Below, one piece after another: positions 45,946 through 54,325 of a DNA stretch of 64,000 nucleotides. The position numbers and the translations under genes were made by a program. Source of the stretch: a bacterium (GTDB lineage Bacteria > Planctomycetota > UBA1135 > UBA2386); assembly GCA_030432695.1 (NCBI GenBank), contig JAUILN010000003.1:682001-746000 (forward strand). The letters run 5' to 3'. The number at the start of each line of letters is the position of its first letter. Positions within the stretch are counted from its first letter, which is position 1. The notes beneath the pieces are model-generated. The model made no database searches, was not told the DNA's origin, and saw only the letters and a program-made list of their open reading frames with translations.

Positions 45946-47895
45946 TCAGCCGCCGATCGTCATCTCGAGCCCGTTGCTGAAGGCGAGGCCGAGCTGGTTG
46001 GCGCCTGGGTCGACCACCGCGTACTGGTGGTAGAAGCTGATCCCTACCAGGTTCGGGTCCATCGGCATCGGCAGGTTCAAACTGCCGTTGCCCTGGGCGT
46101 CGATGGTCGTGGCGATGCCCACGTCGGGACTCGACAGGATCTCGCAGCCGGGCGCGCCGAGGAAGAACAGCGGGAACGGCAGGAGGCCGAGGGCCCAGGT
46201 GGTGTCGGAGATGCCGAAGAACACCACCGCCGCGGTGCTCGGCTTCGCGAACGCGACTGCCAGCCCCATGTTCTGCCCGGTCTCCGGAAGACCCGTTCCG
46301 GTCAGGACCGGGATCGCGCCCGCGCCGCCAGCGCAGATCGCCCGCGCCGCGGGGATCGACACCAGGCCGGACACTGCCCAGCGACCGAACGGCGCCCGGT
46401 AGAAAGACGTCACCGCGGTGCCCTGGGTCAAGGCCGAAAGGCGGGTCTGGGCGCCGGTGTGGTCGGCACCGATGTAGAACGTCCCGGCCGGGATGGTCAC
46501 GGGACTCTGTAGCGTGGCCCGGTACCAGCCCGCGGTGCCGCCGACCGACATCGTCGCGGTGGCGATCGGCGTCGAACTCGGTTGGCCGCCGGCGTCCAGG
46601 TAGATGCCGATCGGGAGACCGATGTTGCCGCCGGTGGTGGAGGACGAGTAGAGCTCGACCGCATCGAGCTGGATCGCGGACGCCAGCGTGATCGGGTAGC
46701 CGAACTCGTTGTTGGTGCTCGTGAAGCCGTTCAGCGTGCCGCCACTCGGGTTGGTGCCCGCACACATGCCGCCGGACACCCCGGTGCCGGCGCAGCCGGT
46801 GCCGTAGGCGCGGTACGTTCCGGGCGTGATGGTGGCGTTGCGGATCGCCAGCTGGATGTCCGCGCGGTCGAGGCGGGTGCCGTGGTTGCCGCCGGTGGAG
46901 CAGCCGCCGTGGGTGTGGATCGCGACGACGGTGTTGGTCGCGATCTGCTCGACCGGCGACCCCGAATTGCCACCCGTGGTGTCGATGTTGTAGATCAGGT
47001 GGTCGGACTGCACCGAGACCACCGGACCTGCGTGGGTCTTCTGCACCTGGTTCCAGGTCCCCGACACCGGGCTCGACGTGGTGCCGTAGCCGGTGATGCG
47101 CATCGAGCCGTTGTTCGGCGCTCCACCGAGGGCATACCACTGATTGCCGTTGGCCTGGGCCGGCAGCATGCCGGTGTTGCTGTTGGCGCCCATGCGCGCG
47201 AGCAGCCAGTCCGAGCCGATGCCGCTATTGAGCGATGCCAGCACGGTGTACGGGTATTGGTCGTTGACCGCCGCGCGCCGCACGCTGCCGTTGGCGTTCG
47301 ACAGCGGCACGTTCATCTCGAGGATCAGCGGCTGGCCGGACACCTGACAGTGGCCCGCGCTCAGCATGATGTCGTCGCCGGCGAGCCAGCCGGTACAGCC
47401 CAGGAACAGGCGGCCCTGGCGCGGGTCGTTGCTCAATGTCCGGTCGTCGGTCGCGCCGCAGATGTCCTCGGCGGCGGGCCGTGGAGCGAGACCCTGGAAC
47501 ATTCCGGCGACCGTGACTCGATTGCCGCGGGTGTTCGGACCTGCGACCAGTTCCAGCAGGACTCCATCGCCATTGAACGCTGCGGAGAACCCTTGCCATT
47601 CGAGCAGGGTCAGGGCCGTGTGATGCTGCACGTCCCCGTCGCCGGCAGCGGTCATCCGCAGGAACGAGCCTTCCGGCAGGCTGACTCCGGCACCGAACTC
47701 CAACAAGACCCACGGTGCCTGCTCGGCCGCCACCTGCTGGCTGAACACCACGCGACTCTGCGCGGTGGAATTGTGCAGGAAGCCGGAGTCGAGGCTCGAG
47801 GCCACCCGCACATGGGGTGGCGTCGCGATGTGTTGTGCGGCGAGGGGAACGGAGAGCGCCAATACGAGGGCGCCGGCGAGGACTGCTTGCTGCAT
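45946..47895 (-). CDS. Secreted trypsin-like serine protease, paralog of the downstream gene
   Basis: The protein is 649 residues from the ATG at 47895; the signal peptide is AVLAGALVLALSVPLAAQH. The N-terminal region, protease domain, jelly-roll module and end domain align in order with the protease at 43800. Both begin HI(S/A)TPP after the signal, and both carry LVAGPNTR, NDPRQGRL, LGCTGWLAG, NDQYPYT and IHTH. The catalytic residues are His182 (LSAGHCQVSG) and Ser311 (TTGGNSGSPV), with an Asp in GSDWLLARMG. The end is AFSNGLEMTIGG. Sequence has diverged enough that substrates may differ. The tandem arrangement on the same strand indicates an old duplication. Confidence 0.9.
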   Translation of the reverse strand: MQQAVLAGALVLALSVPLAAQHIATPPHVRVASSLDSGFLHNSTAQSRVVFSQQVAAEQAPWVLLEFGAGVSLPEGSFLRMTAAGDGDVQHHTALTLLEWQGFSAAFNGDGVLLELVAGPNTRGNRVTVAGMFQGLAPRPAAEDICGATDDRTLSNDPRQGRLFLGCTGWLAGDDIMLSAGHCQVSGQPLILEMNVPLSNANGSVRRAAVNDQYPYTVLASLNSGIGSDWLLARMGANSNTGMLPAQANGNQWYALGGAPNNGSMRITGYGTTSSPVSGTWNQVQKTHAGPVVSVQSDHLIYNIDTTGGNSGSPVEQIATNTVVAIHTHGGCSTGGNHGTRLDRADIQLAIRNATITPGTYRAYGTGCAGTGVSGGMCAGTNPSGGTLNGFTSTNNEFGYPITLASAIQLDAVELYSSSTTGGNIGLPIGIYLDAGGQPSSTPIATATMSVGGTAGWYRATLQSPVTIPAGTFYIGADHTGAQTRLSALTQGTAVTSFYRAPFGRWAVSGLVSIPAARAICAGGAGAIPVLTGTGLPETGQNMGLAVAFAKPSTAAVVFFGISDTTWALGLLPFPLFFLGAPGCEILSSPDVGIATTIDAQGNGSLNLPMPMDPNLVGISFYHQYAVVDPGANQLGLAFSNGLEMTIGG

Positions 47896-47947
47896 GGCGA
47901 TCGGACGTAGCAGGGGACGAGGACGGGCAGACAGGACATCGTGCGCC

Positions 47948-47973
47948 GACGGGCTCGTTTTGCGAAGCCCGTC
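47948..47973. repeat. 8-bp inverted repeat in the protease-channel gap
   Basis: The arms gacgggct (47948-47955) and agcccgtc (47966-47973) are perfect around a 10-base loop. It is the first of three hairpins in this 269-base gap. Confidence 0.5.
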
Positions 47974-48035
47974 CGTCGCAGATCGATCCCCGCAGGTCGC
48001 GTTCGGCGCGCCGATCCTCAGCGCGCGGCCTCCTG

Positions 48036-48084
48036 CTGCCTCTGGATGGGCACGACTCGCTGCGCTCGCCATGCCCCGAGGCAG
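48036..48084. repeat. Imperfect hairpin in the protease-channel gap
   Basis: Outer arms ctgcctc (48036-48042) and gaggcag (48078-48084) pair perfectly. Inner arms gggca (48048-48052) and tgccc (48072-48076) pair next. The loop contains the ctcgctgcgctcg motif that is common in GC-rich genomes. Confidence 0.5.
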
Positions 48085-48109
48085 TCGGCCGCGCTGCCCG
48101 TGTTGTTGG

Positions 48110-48166
48110 GATCGACTCCTCCCGAGAATCAGCGCTGGGAGCGCAGATTCTCGGGAGGAGTCGATC
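48110..48166. repeat. 57-base hairpin with a perfect 21-bp stem
   Basis: Bases 48110-48130 and 48146-48166 are exact reverse complements over 21 positions (outer ends gatcgactcc and ggagtcgatc). Inside, after an A-A mismatch, gcgct (48132-48136) pairs with agcgc (48140-48144) around ggg. The right arm overlaps the channel gene's stop codon by two bases. No T-run follows on either strand, so it is not a standard terminator. Confidence 0.9.
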
Positions 48167-49211
48167 AGTGGGCGGGAAGAACTCCAGATCGCTTCTGCCC
48201 GATGTCCCCGACCACCCGCGCCACCGCCTCGCTGTGGCCGAACGCCAGCAGCAGGTCCCCGGGCTCGATGCGCACGCCCGGAGCCGGCGGTGTCTCGATC
48301 GGCTGTCCGGGCTTCTGCAGGCCGACCACCAGCACGCCCTGCTCGCGGAAGCCGCAATCGCGCAGGGCCCGGCCGGCGTACGCGGCGTCGCGCGCCACCA
48401 CGATCTCGGCGAGGTCGAGGCGGTCGCCGTGCGCGGTCAGGACCTGCACGAAGTCCTCGACCTGCGGGTTGGTCAGGAGTTCGGCCATGCGGTGGGCGCC
48501 GGCCTCGTAGAGGCTCACCACCCGATCGGCCCCGGCCCGTTCCAACTTGGTGGCAGCCTTGTCGTCGGTCGCCCTGGCCAGGATCTGCAGGCCCCGGTTC
48601 AGCAGTCGCGCCGACATCACCACGAACAGGTTGTCGGCGTCGCTGGGCATCACTGCCGCGAGGCCGCGCGCCCGCGCGATCCCGGCCTCGGTCAGCAGGT
48701 CGTCGTCGGTCGCGTCCCCGCACAACGCGATCCGTCCGTGCTCCCGGGCGTCGTCGACCGCGGCCTGGTCGCGGTCGATGACCACGAATCCGCTGCGCTC
48801 GGCGTGCTCGAGTTCGCGGCACAGGCTGCGGCCCATGCGGCCGTAGCCGCAGATGATCAGGTGGTCGTGCATCGTGCGGATCGCGGTGTCCATGCGCCTC
48901 ATCCCGAGCAGGTCGCTGAGCTGCATCCGGACCAGGACCTCGCCGACCTGGACGATGCCGTAGAAGAACACGCCGAGGCCGACCACCAGGATGCCCATCA
49001 CCACGATGCGGCCGCCGGTCGTCAGCTCGTGCACCTCGGAGTAGCCGACCGTGGTCAGCGTGATGACGGCCATCCACAGCGCGTCGAAGAATGGCCAGTC
49101 CTCGACCAGCATCAGCACGGTGGCACTGACCAGCGGCAGCGCGGTCAGTACCAGGATCAGCTTCGTCAGCCTCCGGACGTTGTCGGAGGACCAGAGGGAG
49201 CGGTCGGCCAA
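48165..49211 (-). CDS. Potassium channel with TrkA-N and TrkA-C regulatory domains
   Basis: The protein is 348 residues from a TTG at 49211. That start is needed to keep the first transmembrane helix (LTKLILVLTALPLVSATVLM), and a TACGCT box sits 8 bases upstream. A pore helix and filter follow (LWMAVITLTTVGYSEVH, filter TVGYS), then the second helix (IVVMGILVVGLGVFFYGIVQ). The RCK/TrkA-N domain begins HLIICGYGRMGRSLCREL (GxGxxG nucleotide motif) and includes VIDRDQAAVDDAREH and LCGDATDDDLL. A TrkA-C domain closes the chain (VLVVGLQKPGQPIETPPAPG, IEPGDLLLAFG). It is a two-helix MthK-like channel, probably gated by nucleotide or calcium. Confidence 0.93.
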   Translation of the reverse strand: MADRSLWSSDNVRRLTKLILVLTALPLVSATVLMLVEDWPFFDALWMAVITLTTVGYSEVHELTTGGRIVVMGILVVGLGVFFYGIVQVGEVLVRMQLSDLLGMRRMDTAIRTMHDHLIICGYGRMGRSLCRELEHAERSGFVVIDRDQAAVDDAREHGRIALCGDATDDDLLTEAGIARARGLAAVMPSDADNLFVVMSARLLNRGLQILARATDDKAATKLERAGADRVVSLYEAGAHRMAELLTNPQVEDFVQVLTAHGDRLDLAEIVVARDAAYAGRALRDCGFREQGVLVVGLQKPGQPIETPPAPGVRIEPGDLLLAFGHSEAVARVVGDIGQKRSGVLPAH

Positions 49212-49219
49212 GGCTCCGG

Positions 49220-49225
49220 AGCGTA
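49220..49225 (-). promoter_or_regulatory. TACGCT -10-like box, leaderless type
   Basis: On the minus strand TACGCT (49225-49220) ends 8 bases before the TTG start at 49211. It supports that unusual start codon. Confidence 0.45.
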
Positions 49226-49318
49226 TCGACCGCCGCGGGTCACCCCAATCGTCGGCTCGATCCGCTCGGCGGTGAACGGGGCCTTTCCAGGACTGCCCGG
49301 CTGTCCCAGTCTCCTGCC

Positions 49319-51841
49319 ATGCTCCGTCCGCTCGCGGCCCTCGCCCTGTCGTTCACCCTCGGTTCCCTCGTCGTGCCGGGCTGCTCGCGAACGGATGCTC
49401 GGCGTCTGCCGGTCGAGGTCCCGGAGCTGGCGCCGTTCGCCGGTTGGATCGCCAACCAGGGTCAGTGGCCGGCTTCGGTGTGGGCGGCCGCGCGTGGCGG
49501 CGGGGGCATCGTCTCGGTCGCTGCGGACGGAGTGATCACCGCCGTCACCGAAGATGGACTCGAGCGGGTGGCGCTGCGCCCCATGCTCGACGGCCACACC
49601 TGGAACTGGTGCGGGGAACCGTTCGTCGCCGCGGGGACCGGCGCGGTCTGTCACTTTCCCGAGCGCCGGACGGGGGTCCCGCTCGCCACGTCGTTGCGCC
49701 GATCCGGGGATCCGGAGGTGGGCGCGAGCACCTTGGCGCTGCGGATCGCCGCCGACGGGGCACCGGCCTACGACCTGGAGGTCGCGGACCCACGCGAGCT
49801 GGTGCGCCACGAGTTCGTGGTCGATGGAGCCCATCGGCTGCGCGTCGACGCGGCGTCCGGCGACCTGGTGGCCGAGACCCCCGCGGGTTGCCTGCGTCAA
49901 TCGGAACCCCTGGCCTGGCAGGTCTGTGACGGACGGAGGATCGCACTCGACGTGGAGTTCGAACTCATCGGGCCCGATCGCTACCGGTTCCGCGTCGTGG
50001 ACCCGCTTCGGCGCGGTCCCGTGGTGATCGATCCGGAGCTGCGCTGGGCGACGTTCGTCGGCGGCGCCCGGCTCGACGAGGGGCACTCCATCTCGCGCGC
50101 CGCGAACGGCGACGTGTTCGTCGGCGGAACGACCCAGTCCGGCGACCTGCCAACCGACCTGTCGGTGCTGGAGCCGTTCTACCAGGGCTCGGGTTCGCTG
50201 CCTCGTCCGGTCGGTGACGGTTGGTTGGCCCGTCTCGCGGGAGACGACGGTGCACTGCAGTGGGTCACCTATCTGGGAGGCGCCCAGAACGATGCGCTGA
50301 CGATCGTCCGGGCGGTCGGCGATGAAGTGTTGGCAGCCGGCTGGACCGCGTCCCCGGACTTCCCGGTGACCGCTGGCGCGTTCGACGTCACCTACAACGG
50401 CGCGAGCGACGGCGCCGCGAACCTGGGCGGCGACGTGTTCGTGTCGCGGATCTCCGCCGACGGCGCGCGCCTGGTGTGGAGCACCTTCATCGGCGGCTCG
50501 CGTCTGGAGTACCCCCGCTCCGCGGAGGTCGATGCCGCCGGACAGCTCACCTTCGCGGGCCACGTGCACAGTCCCGACTACCCGACCTCGGCCGGCGGGT
50601 GGCGCTCCTCGATCGTCGGAGCGACGGACGCCTTCGTGACCCGGCTCGCAGCCGATGGCAGCCGCCTGATGTTCTCGACCTATTTCGGCGGGCTCGATGG
50701 CGAAGAGTATCCGCACGGCCTGCACGTCGACGCCGGCGGCGAAACGGTGATCGTCGGCGGCACCGACTCGACCGACCTGCCGGTGACGCCCGGGGTCTTC
50801 GGTCCGGTCGCGCGTGGCGGACTCGAGCACGAAGCCGATGGCTTCCTCGCCCGGTTCTCGGCCGACGGCTCGGCCTTGCTGTGGTGCTCGTATCTCGCCA
50901 CCACCTCGAGCGAGCGAGTGCGTGCGGTTCGCCGACTCGCGTCCGGCGATCTGGTGGTCGGAGGCGTCATCGATGGCCCGGGCCTGCCCACCGGAACCGG
51001 AGTCGTCGGGCCCCGACACGCCGGAGGCGACGACGGCTTCGTGGCCGTGGTCCGCGCCGGCGCGACCGCGCTCGACGATGCCTGCTATGTAGGCGGTACC
51101 GGTGACGACCAGGTGTGGAGCGTGGCGGACCTGGGTGCCGGGCGGATCCTGGTGGGCGGGCGCAGCGCCTCGACCGATCTGCGCACCACACCGCGCTCCG
51201 CTGGCGAATTCCCGGCGGGGTCGGCCGACGGACTGATCTGGGTCCTGTCAGATGCGGCGACCCGCCTCGACCACGGGACCTACCTCGGCGGCAGCTCGGG
51301 TGACCGGCTGCTCGAGCTGCAGGTCGGGCCCGAGGGCGACGTGCTCGCGGTCGGTGCCAGCTACTCGCGCAACCACCCGCTCGCCGGCGCGTCTCGCGGC
51401 TACTCGGGCGGCGGCGATGCACAGATCGTGCGCCTCGCGCCGCTGCCAGCCGGCGTCGAGCGGCTCGGAGCGGCCACCGCGGGCTGCGCGGGGCACGCGG
51501 TGTCCCTGGTCCGCGCAGCTCCGGTTCCGGGAGTCGCGGACTTCGCCGCGACCTTCGGTCCGTTGCCGGCCCGCGTGCCGGCGGTCGCGCTGCTCGGCCT
51601 TCGAACTGCGCCTGCGCCGTTGCGCCTCGCCGGCGTGGATCTCTGGCTCGACCCGAACTCGTTGTTTGCCGACCTCTCGGTGACGTCGGATAGCCGGGGG
51701 CTCGCCGTGGTGCCCCTGCCGGTCCCTGCCGATCCCGCGCTGTCCGGAGTGTCCTTCGCGCTGCAGCTCGCGTGGGCCGATGCCTGTGGTTCGGCCGGCC
51801 TCGCCGCCAGCGACGCGCTCCGCATCACCGTGCTCGATTGA
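49319..51841 (+). CDS. SBBP-repeat lipoprotein with the shared end domain
   Basis: The protein is 840 residues. The signal ends in a lipobox-like VVPGC-S. The first ~240 residues fit the region that precedes SBBP propellers (FAGWIANQGQWPASVWAAAR, VRHEFVVDGAHRLRVD, VVDPLRRGPVVIDPEL). Next come beta-propeller repeats of SBBP type: ATFVGGARLDEGHSISRAAN, GDVFVGGTTQSGDLPTD, WVTYLGGAQNDALTIVRAVG, WSTFIGGSRLEYPRSAEVDA, FSTYFGGLDGEEYPHGLHVD and HGTYLGGSSGDRLLELQVGP. The final ~125 residues are a diverged end domain (ATAGCAGHAVSLVRAAPVPG to LPVPADPALSGVSFALQL). It is probably a surface or periplasmic lipoprotein. Its end overlaps the convergent hydrolase gene by 17 bases. Confidence 0.88.
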   Translation: MLRPLAALALSFTLGSLVVPGCSRTDARRLPVEVPELAPFAGWIANQGQWPASVWAAARGGGGIVSVAADGVITAVTEDGLERVALRPMLDGHTWNWCGEPFVAAGTGAVCHFPERRTGVPLATSLRRSGDPEVGASTLALRIAADGAPAYDLEVADPRELVRHEFVVDGAHRLRVDAASGDLVAETPAGCLRQSEPLAWQVCDGRRIALDVEFELIGPDRYRFRVVDPLRRGPVVIDPELRWATFVGGARLDEGHSISRAANGDVFVGGTTQSGDLPTDLSVLEPFYQGSGSLPRPVGDGWLARLAGDDGALQWVTYLGGAQNDALTIVRAVGDEVLAAGWTASPDFPVTAGAFDVTYNGASDGAANLGGDVFVSRISADGARLVWSTFIGGSRLEYPRSAEVDAAGQLTFAGHVHSPDYPTSAGGWRSSIVGATDAFVTRLAADGSRLMFSTYFGGLDGEEYPHGLHVDAGGETVIVGGTDSTDLPVTPGVFGPVARGGLEHEADGFLARFSADGSALLWCSYLATTSSERVRAVRRLASGDLVVGGVIDGPGLPTGTGVVGPRHAGGDDGFVAVVRAGATALDDACYVGGTGDDQVWSVADLGAGRILVGGRSASTDLRTTPRSAGEFPAGSADGLIWVLSDAATRLDHGTYLGGSSGDRLLELQVGPEGDVLAVGASYSRNHPLAGASRGYSGGGDAQIVRLAPLPAGVERLGAATAGCAGHAVSLVRAAPVPGVADFAATFGPLPARVPAVALLGLRTAPAPLRLAGVDLWLDPNSLFADLSVTSDSRGLAVVPLPVPADPALSGVSFALQLAWADACGSAGLAASDALRITVLD

Positions 51842-53075
51842 GGCCCGGCCGCGTCGCCGCCTCGTCGGCCTCCAGATGGAGCGCCTCGATGGTGATCCCC
51901 GCCAGCTCGTCGACCGTGGTGCGCAGGCGCCGGCCGACGCGGCGCAGGTCGTCGGTGTCGTGTTGGATCGCGAGCGTGAGTCGGTAGCGCGGGTAGTGCG
52001 CCATCATCGACAGGTAGCCCGGCATGTAACCGGAGTGGCCGAAGCTCGGTCCGTGTGGTGACTGCAGGATCTGGCAGCCGAGGCCATAGCGGTCGCCGGG
52101 ACCTGTGGCGGCTTCCGGAGCGTCTTCGACGACCTGCTTCCAGAGCGCGGCGGGGAAGGCGCGGTCGCCGCCGGCGGCCCAGAGGTGGCACCACTTCGCG
52201 AGGTCGGCGGTGGTCGAGGAGATCCCACCTCCGCAGCCCTCGAACTGCGGGTTCACCAGGTAGCGACCCTCGTCGTCGAAGACCGACCGCGGGTCACAGC
52301 GCAGCAGGTTGCCGTCGGTGACGCCGGCGACCAGCCCGGTCACGATGCGGGCCGAGTTGGGCACGGTGTCGCGGAGCTCCAGCGGCTCGAGCAGGCGCGT
52401 GCGCAGGAGATCGTCGTAGGCCTCGCCGGTGACCGCCTCGAGGACCGCGGCGATGACGATGTAGTTGGTGTCGGCGTAGGCCCAGCCTTCGCCGGCCGCG
52501 AACAGCGGCTCGGAATCGAGCACGAAGGCCAGTCGCTCCGCGTCGGTCCAGGTGCGGTCGGGATCGGCGAGGACAGCATCGATGAAGGCCGCGGACGTCA
52601 CGTGCTCGCGGATACCGCTCTGGTGGCAGAGCAGATGGCGCAGCGTCAGGTCTTCGGCGTTCGGCAGACGCTTCGCCCAGGCGTGGTCGGCGAGGTGGTC
52701 GAGGACCTTCGCGTCGAGCGCGAGTTCGCCTTCGCCGACCAGTTGCAGGGTGACCGCCGCGCAGTAGGTCTTGCCGATGCTGCCCGACATCAGCCGGCTC
52801 GAGGTCTCCAGTGCCGGCAGCTCCGGATCGGCCCGACCGTGGACCACGGGCAGCAGCATGCCGTCGGGCAGGACCACGGCGACCGAGGTGCCGGGGAAGC
52901 CGGGGCGCTCGGCGAGGCGGGTGAGATGGGCCTCGATCCGGGATTGGAGGAGGTCCAGGCCGGTGAGTTCGGGGTCGGACGATTCCTGGGCACGGACGAC
53001 CGCAGGGAGCGCGAGGGCGACGGCGAGCAGGTGAGCGGCCAGCGGGGCGCGCGGGGTTCGGGGCAGGCGGATCAT
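51825..53075 (-). CDS. Exported serine hydrolase, beta-lactamase/class C family
   Basis: The protein is 416 residues from the ATG at 53075, which gives a signal peptide (APLAAHLLAVALALPAVVRA). The class C/penicillin-binding motifs are present: SGSIGKTY (SxxK, catalytic Ser and Lys), YADTNY (YxN) and FGHSGYMPG (HxG-type third motif), with LTLRHLLCHQSGI between. These enzymes include esterases, D-aminopeptidases and carboxypeptidases; sequence alone does not fix the substrate. The 3' end overlaps the convergent SBBP gene by 17 bases. A TAGCCG hexamer lies 5 bases before the ATG, a poor fit to the box seen elsewhere. Confidence 0.9.
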   Translation of the reverse strand: MIRLPRTPRAPLAAHLLAVALALPAVVRAQESSDPELTGLDLLQSRIEAHLTRLAERPGFPGTSVAVVLPDGMLLPVVHGRADPELPALETSSRLMSGSIGKTYCAAVTLQLVGEGELALDAKVLDHLADHAWAKRLPNAEDLTLRHLLCHQSGIREHVTSAAFIDAVLADPDRTWTDAERLAFVLDSEPLFAAGEGWAYADTNYIVIAAVLEAVTGEAYDDLLRTRLLEPLELRDTVPNSARIVTGLVAGVTDGNLLRCDPRSVFDDEGRYLVNPQFEGCGGGISSTTADLAKWCHLWAAGGDRAFPAALWKQVVEDAPEAATGPGDRYGLGCQILQSPHGPSFGHSGYMPGYLSMMAHYPRYRLTLAIQHDTDDLRRVGRRLRTTVDELAGITIEALHLEADEAATRPGLNRAR

Positions 53076-53200
53076 GGCGCCGGCTACGCGTCGCCCGTCG
53101 GGATTGCGAGCCACGGCTCACGCGCTCCGGGTTGTCCCGAGGCCGAGGGCCGCTGCGCGGTGATGTCATTCTGCCTCGGCTGCGTTCGTTGCGACGCGCG

Positions 53201-54325
53201 ATGAACCTCCGATCCCTCGGCGCCGGGCTGCGCAAGTCCCTGGTCGGCCTGCTCGTGCTGGCCGCGATGACCGTTCTCGTCCTGTGGCTCAGCGGGTTCT
53301 TCGCCGAGCGGGTGCCGGCCGGCCAGGAGCCGGCAGAACTCGGGATCGCGCTGCCCCCCGGCACTCCCACGCTCACCGTGCAGGCGGCGGAGGTGGAGCT
53401 GGTGGAAGAGGCGGTCGGCACGGTCCGCGCCATCCAGGAGGTGCGGATCGCCTCGCGGATCCTGGCACGGATCCGCGAGATGCACGTCGCGGCAGCCGGG
53501 CAGGCGGTGAAGGCGGGCGAGGTGTTGGTCGAGCTGGAGGACGACGATCTGAGCGCGGCGCTGCGCGAGGCCGAGGCGGCCCTGCGCTCGGCGACCGAGA
53601 CCCGCGACCAGGCCGAGCGCGACCTGGCCAGGACGCAGGAGCTGTTCGGCCAGAAGATCGCCTCCGAGCTGGAGCTGGAACGCGACCGGACCCGCTTCGA
53701 GAACTCCGAGGCCGAGGTCGCGCGCGCCACCCAGGCAGCCGCTGCCGCCGAGACCCGGTTGGACTTCGCGGTGATCCGTGCCCCGATCGACGGCATCGTG
53801 ATCGACAAGCTGCGCGAGAAGGGCGACACGGTGACACCGGGCGAGGTGTTGATGAGCCTGTACGACCCGGGGCGCATGCAGTTGGTCGCGTCGGTGCGCG
53901 AGCAGTTGGCGACGCGGCTCCAGGTCGGTGGCGAAGTGGGAGTGGCGGTCGACTCGCTCGGTCTGCGCTGCTCGGGGACGGTCAGCGAGATCGTGCCGTT
54001 GGCCGAGGCCGGCAGCCGGGCGTTCGACGTGAAGGTCACCGGGCCGTGTCCGCCCGGGGTGTTCTCGGGGATGTTCGGACGCCTCCTGCTGCCGCGTGGC
54101 ACGGCCGAGGAGATCCGCGTGCCGCGTACGGCGGTGCGCGGCTTCGGTCAGGTCGACCAGGTGCTGGTGGTCGGCGACGCAACGGGTGGCGCGGCGCGGG
54201 TCCTGCGGCGTTTCGTCGTGCTCGGTGAGGAGCACGGCGCGCAGGTCACGGTGCTGTCCGGGCTCGAGGCCGGTGAGACGATCGTCGCCGACGCGCGGGC
54301 ACTGCGCGGAGCGGAGGGCCGATGA
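53201..54325 (+). CDS. RND efflux periplasmic adaptor (membrane fusion protein)
   Basis: The protein is 374 residues from the ATG at 53201, with an N-terminal anchor (SLVGLLVLAAMTVLVLWLSG). The HlyD/AcrA-type adaptor plan is clear: lipoyl half GTVRAIQEVRIASRILARIR, GQAVKAGEVLVELEDDDL, then an alpha-hairpin rich in Ala, Glu and Arg (ALREAEAALRSATETRDQAE to EVARATQAAAAAETRLDFAV), lipoyl half IRAPIDGIVIDKLREKGDTV, and beta-barrel/membrane-proximal parts. The stop overlaps the ATG of the RND pump gene (ATGA), so the two are co-translated. No outer-membrane channel gene is in view. Confidence 0.93.
   Translation: MNLRSLGAGLRKSLVGLLVLAAMTVLVLWLSGFFAERVPAGQEPAELGIALPPGTPTLTVQAAEVELVEEAVGTVRAIQEVRIASRILARIREMHVAAAGQAVKAGEVLVELEDDDLSAALREAEAALRSATETRDQAERDLARTQELFGQKIASELELERDRTRFENSEAEVARATQAAAAAETRLDFAVIRAPIDGIVIDKLREKGDTVTPGEVLMSLYDPGRMQLVASVREQLATRLQVGGEVGVAVDSLGLRCSGTVSEIVPLAEAGSRAFDVKVTGPCPPGVFSGMFGRLLLPRGTAEEIRVPRTAVRGFGQVDQVLVVGDATGGAARVLRRFVVLGEEHGAQVTVLSGLEAGETIVADARALRGAEGR

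Noticed and set aside
45921..49077. Long upstream extension of the protease at 45946 across the channel gene
   Set aside because: The signal peptide begins at the ATG at 47895, and the extension is antisense to a well-supported channel gene.
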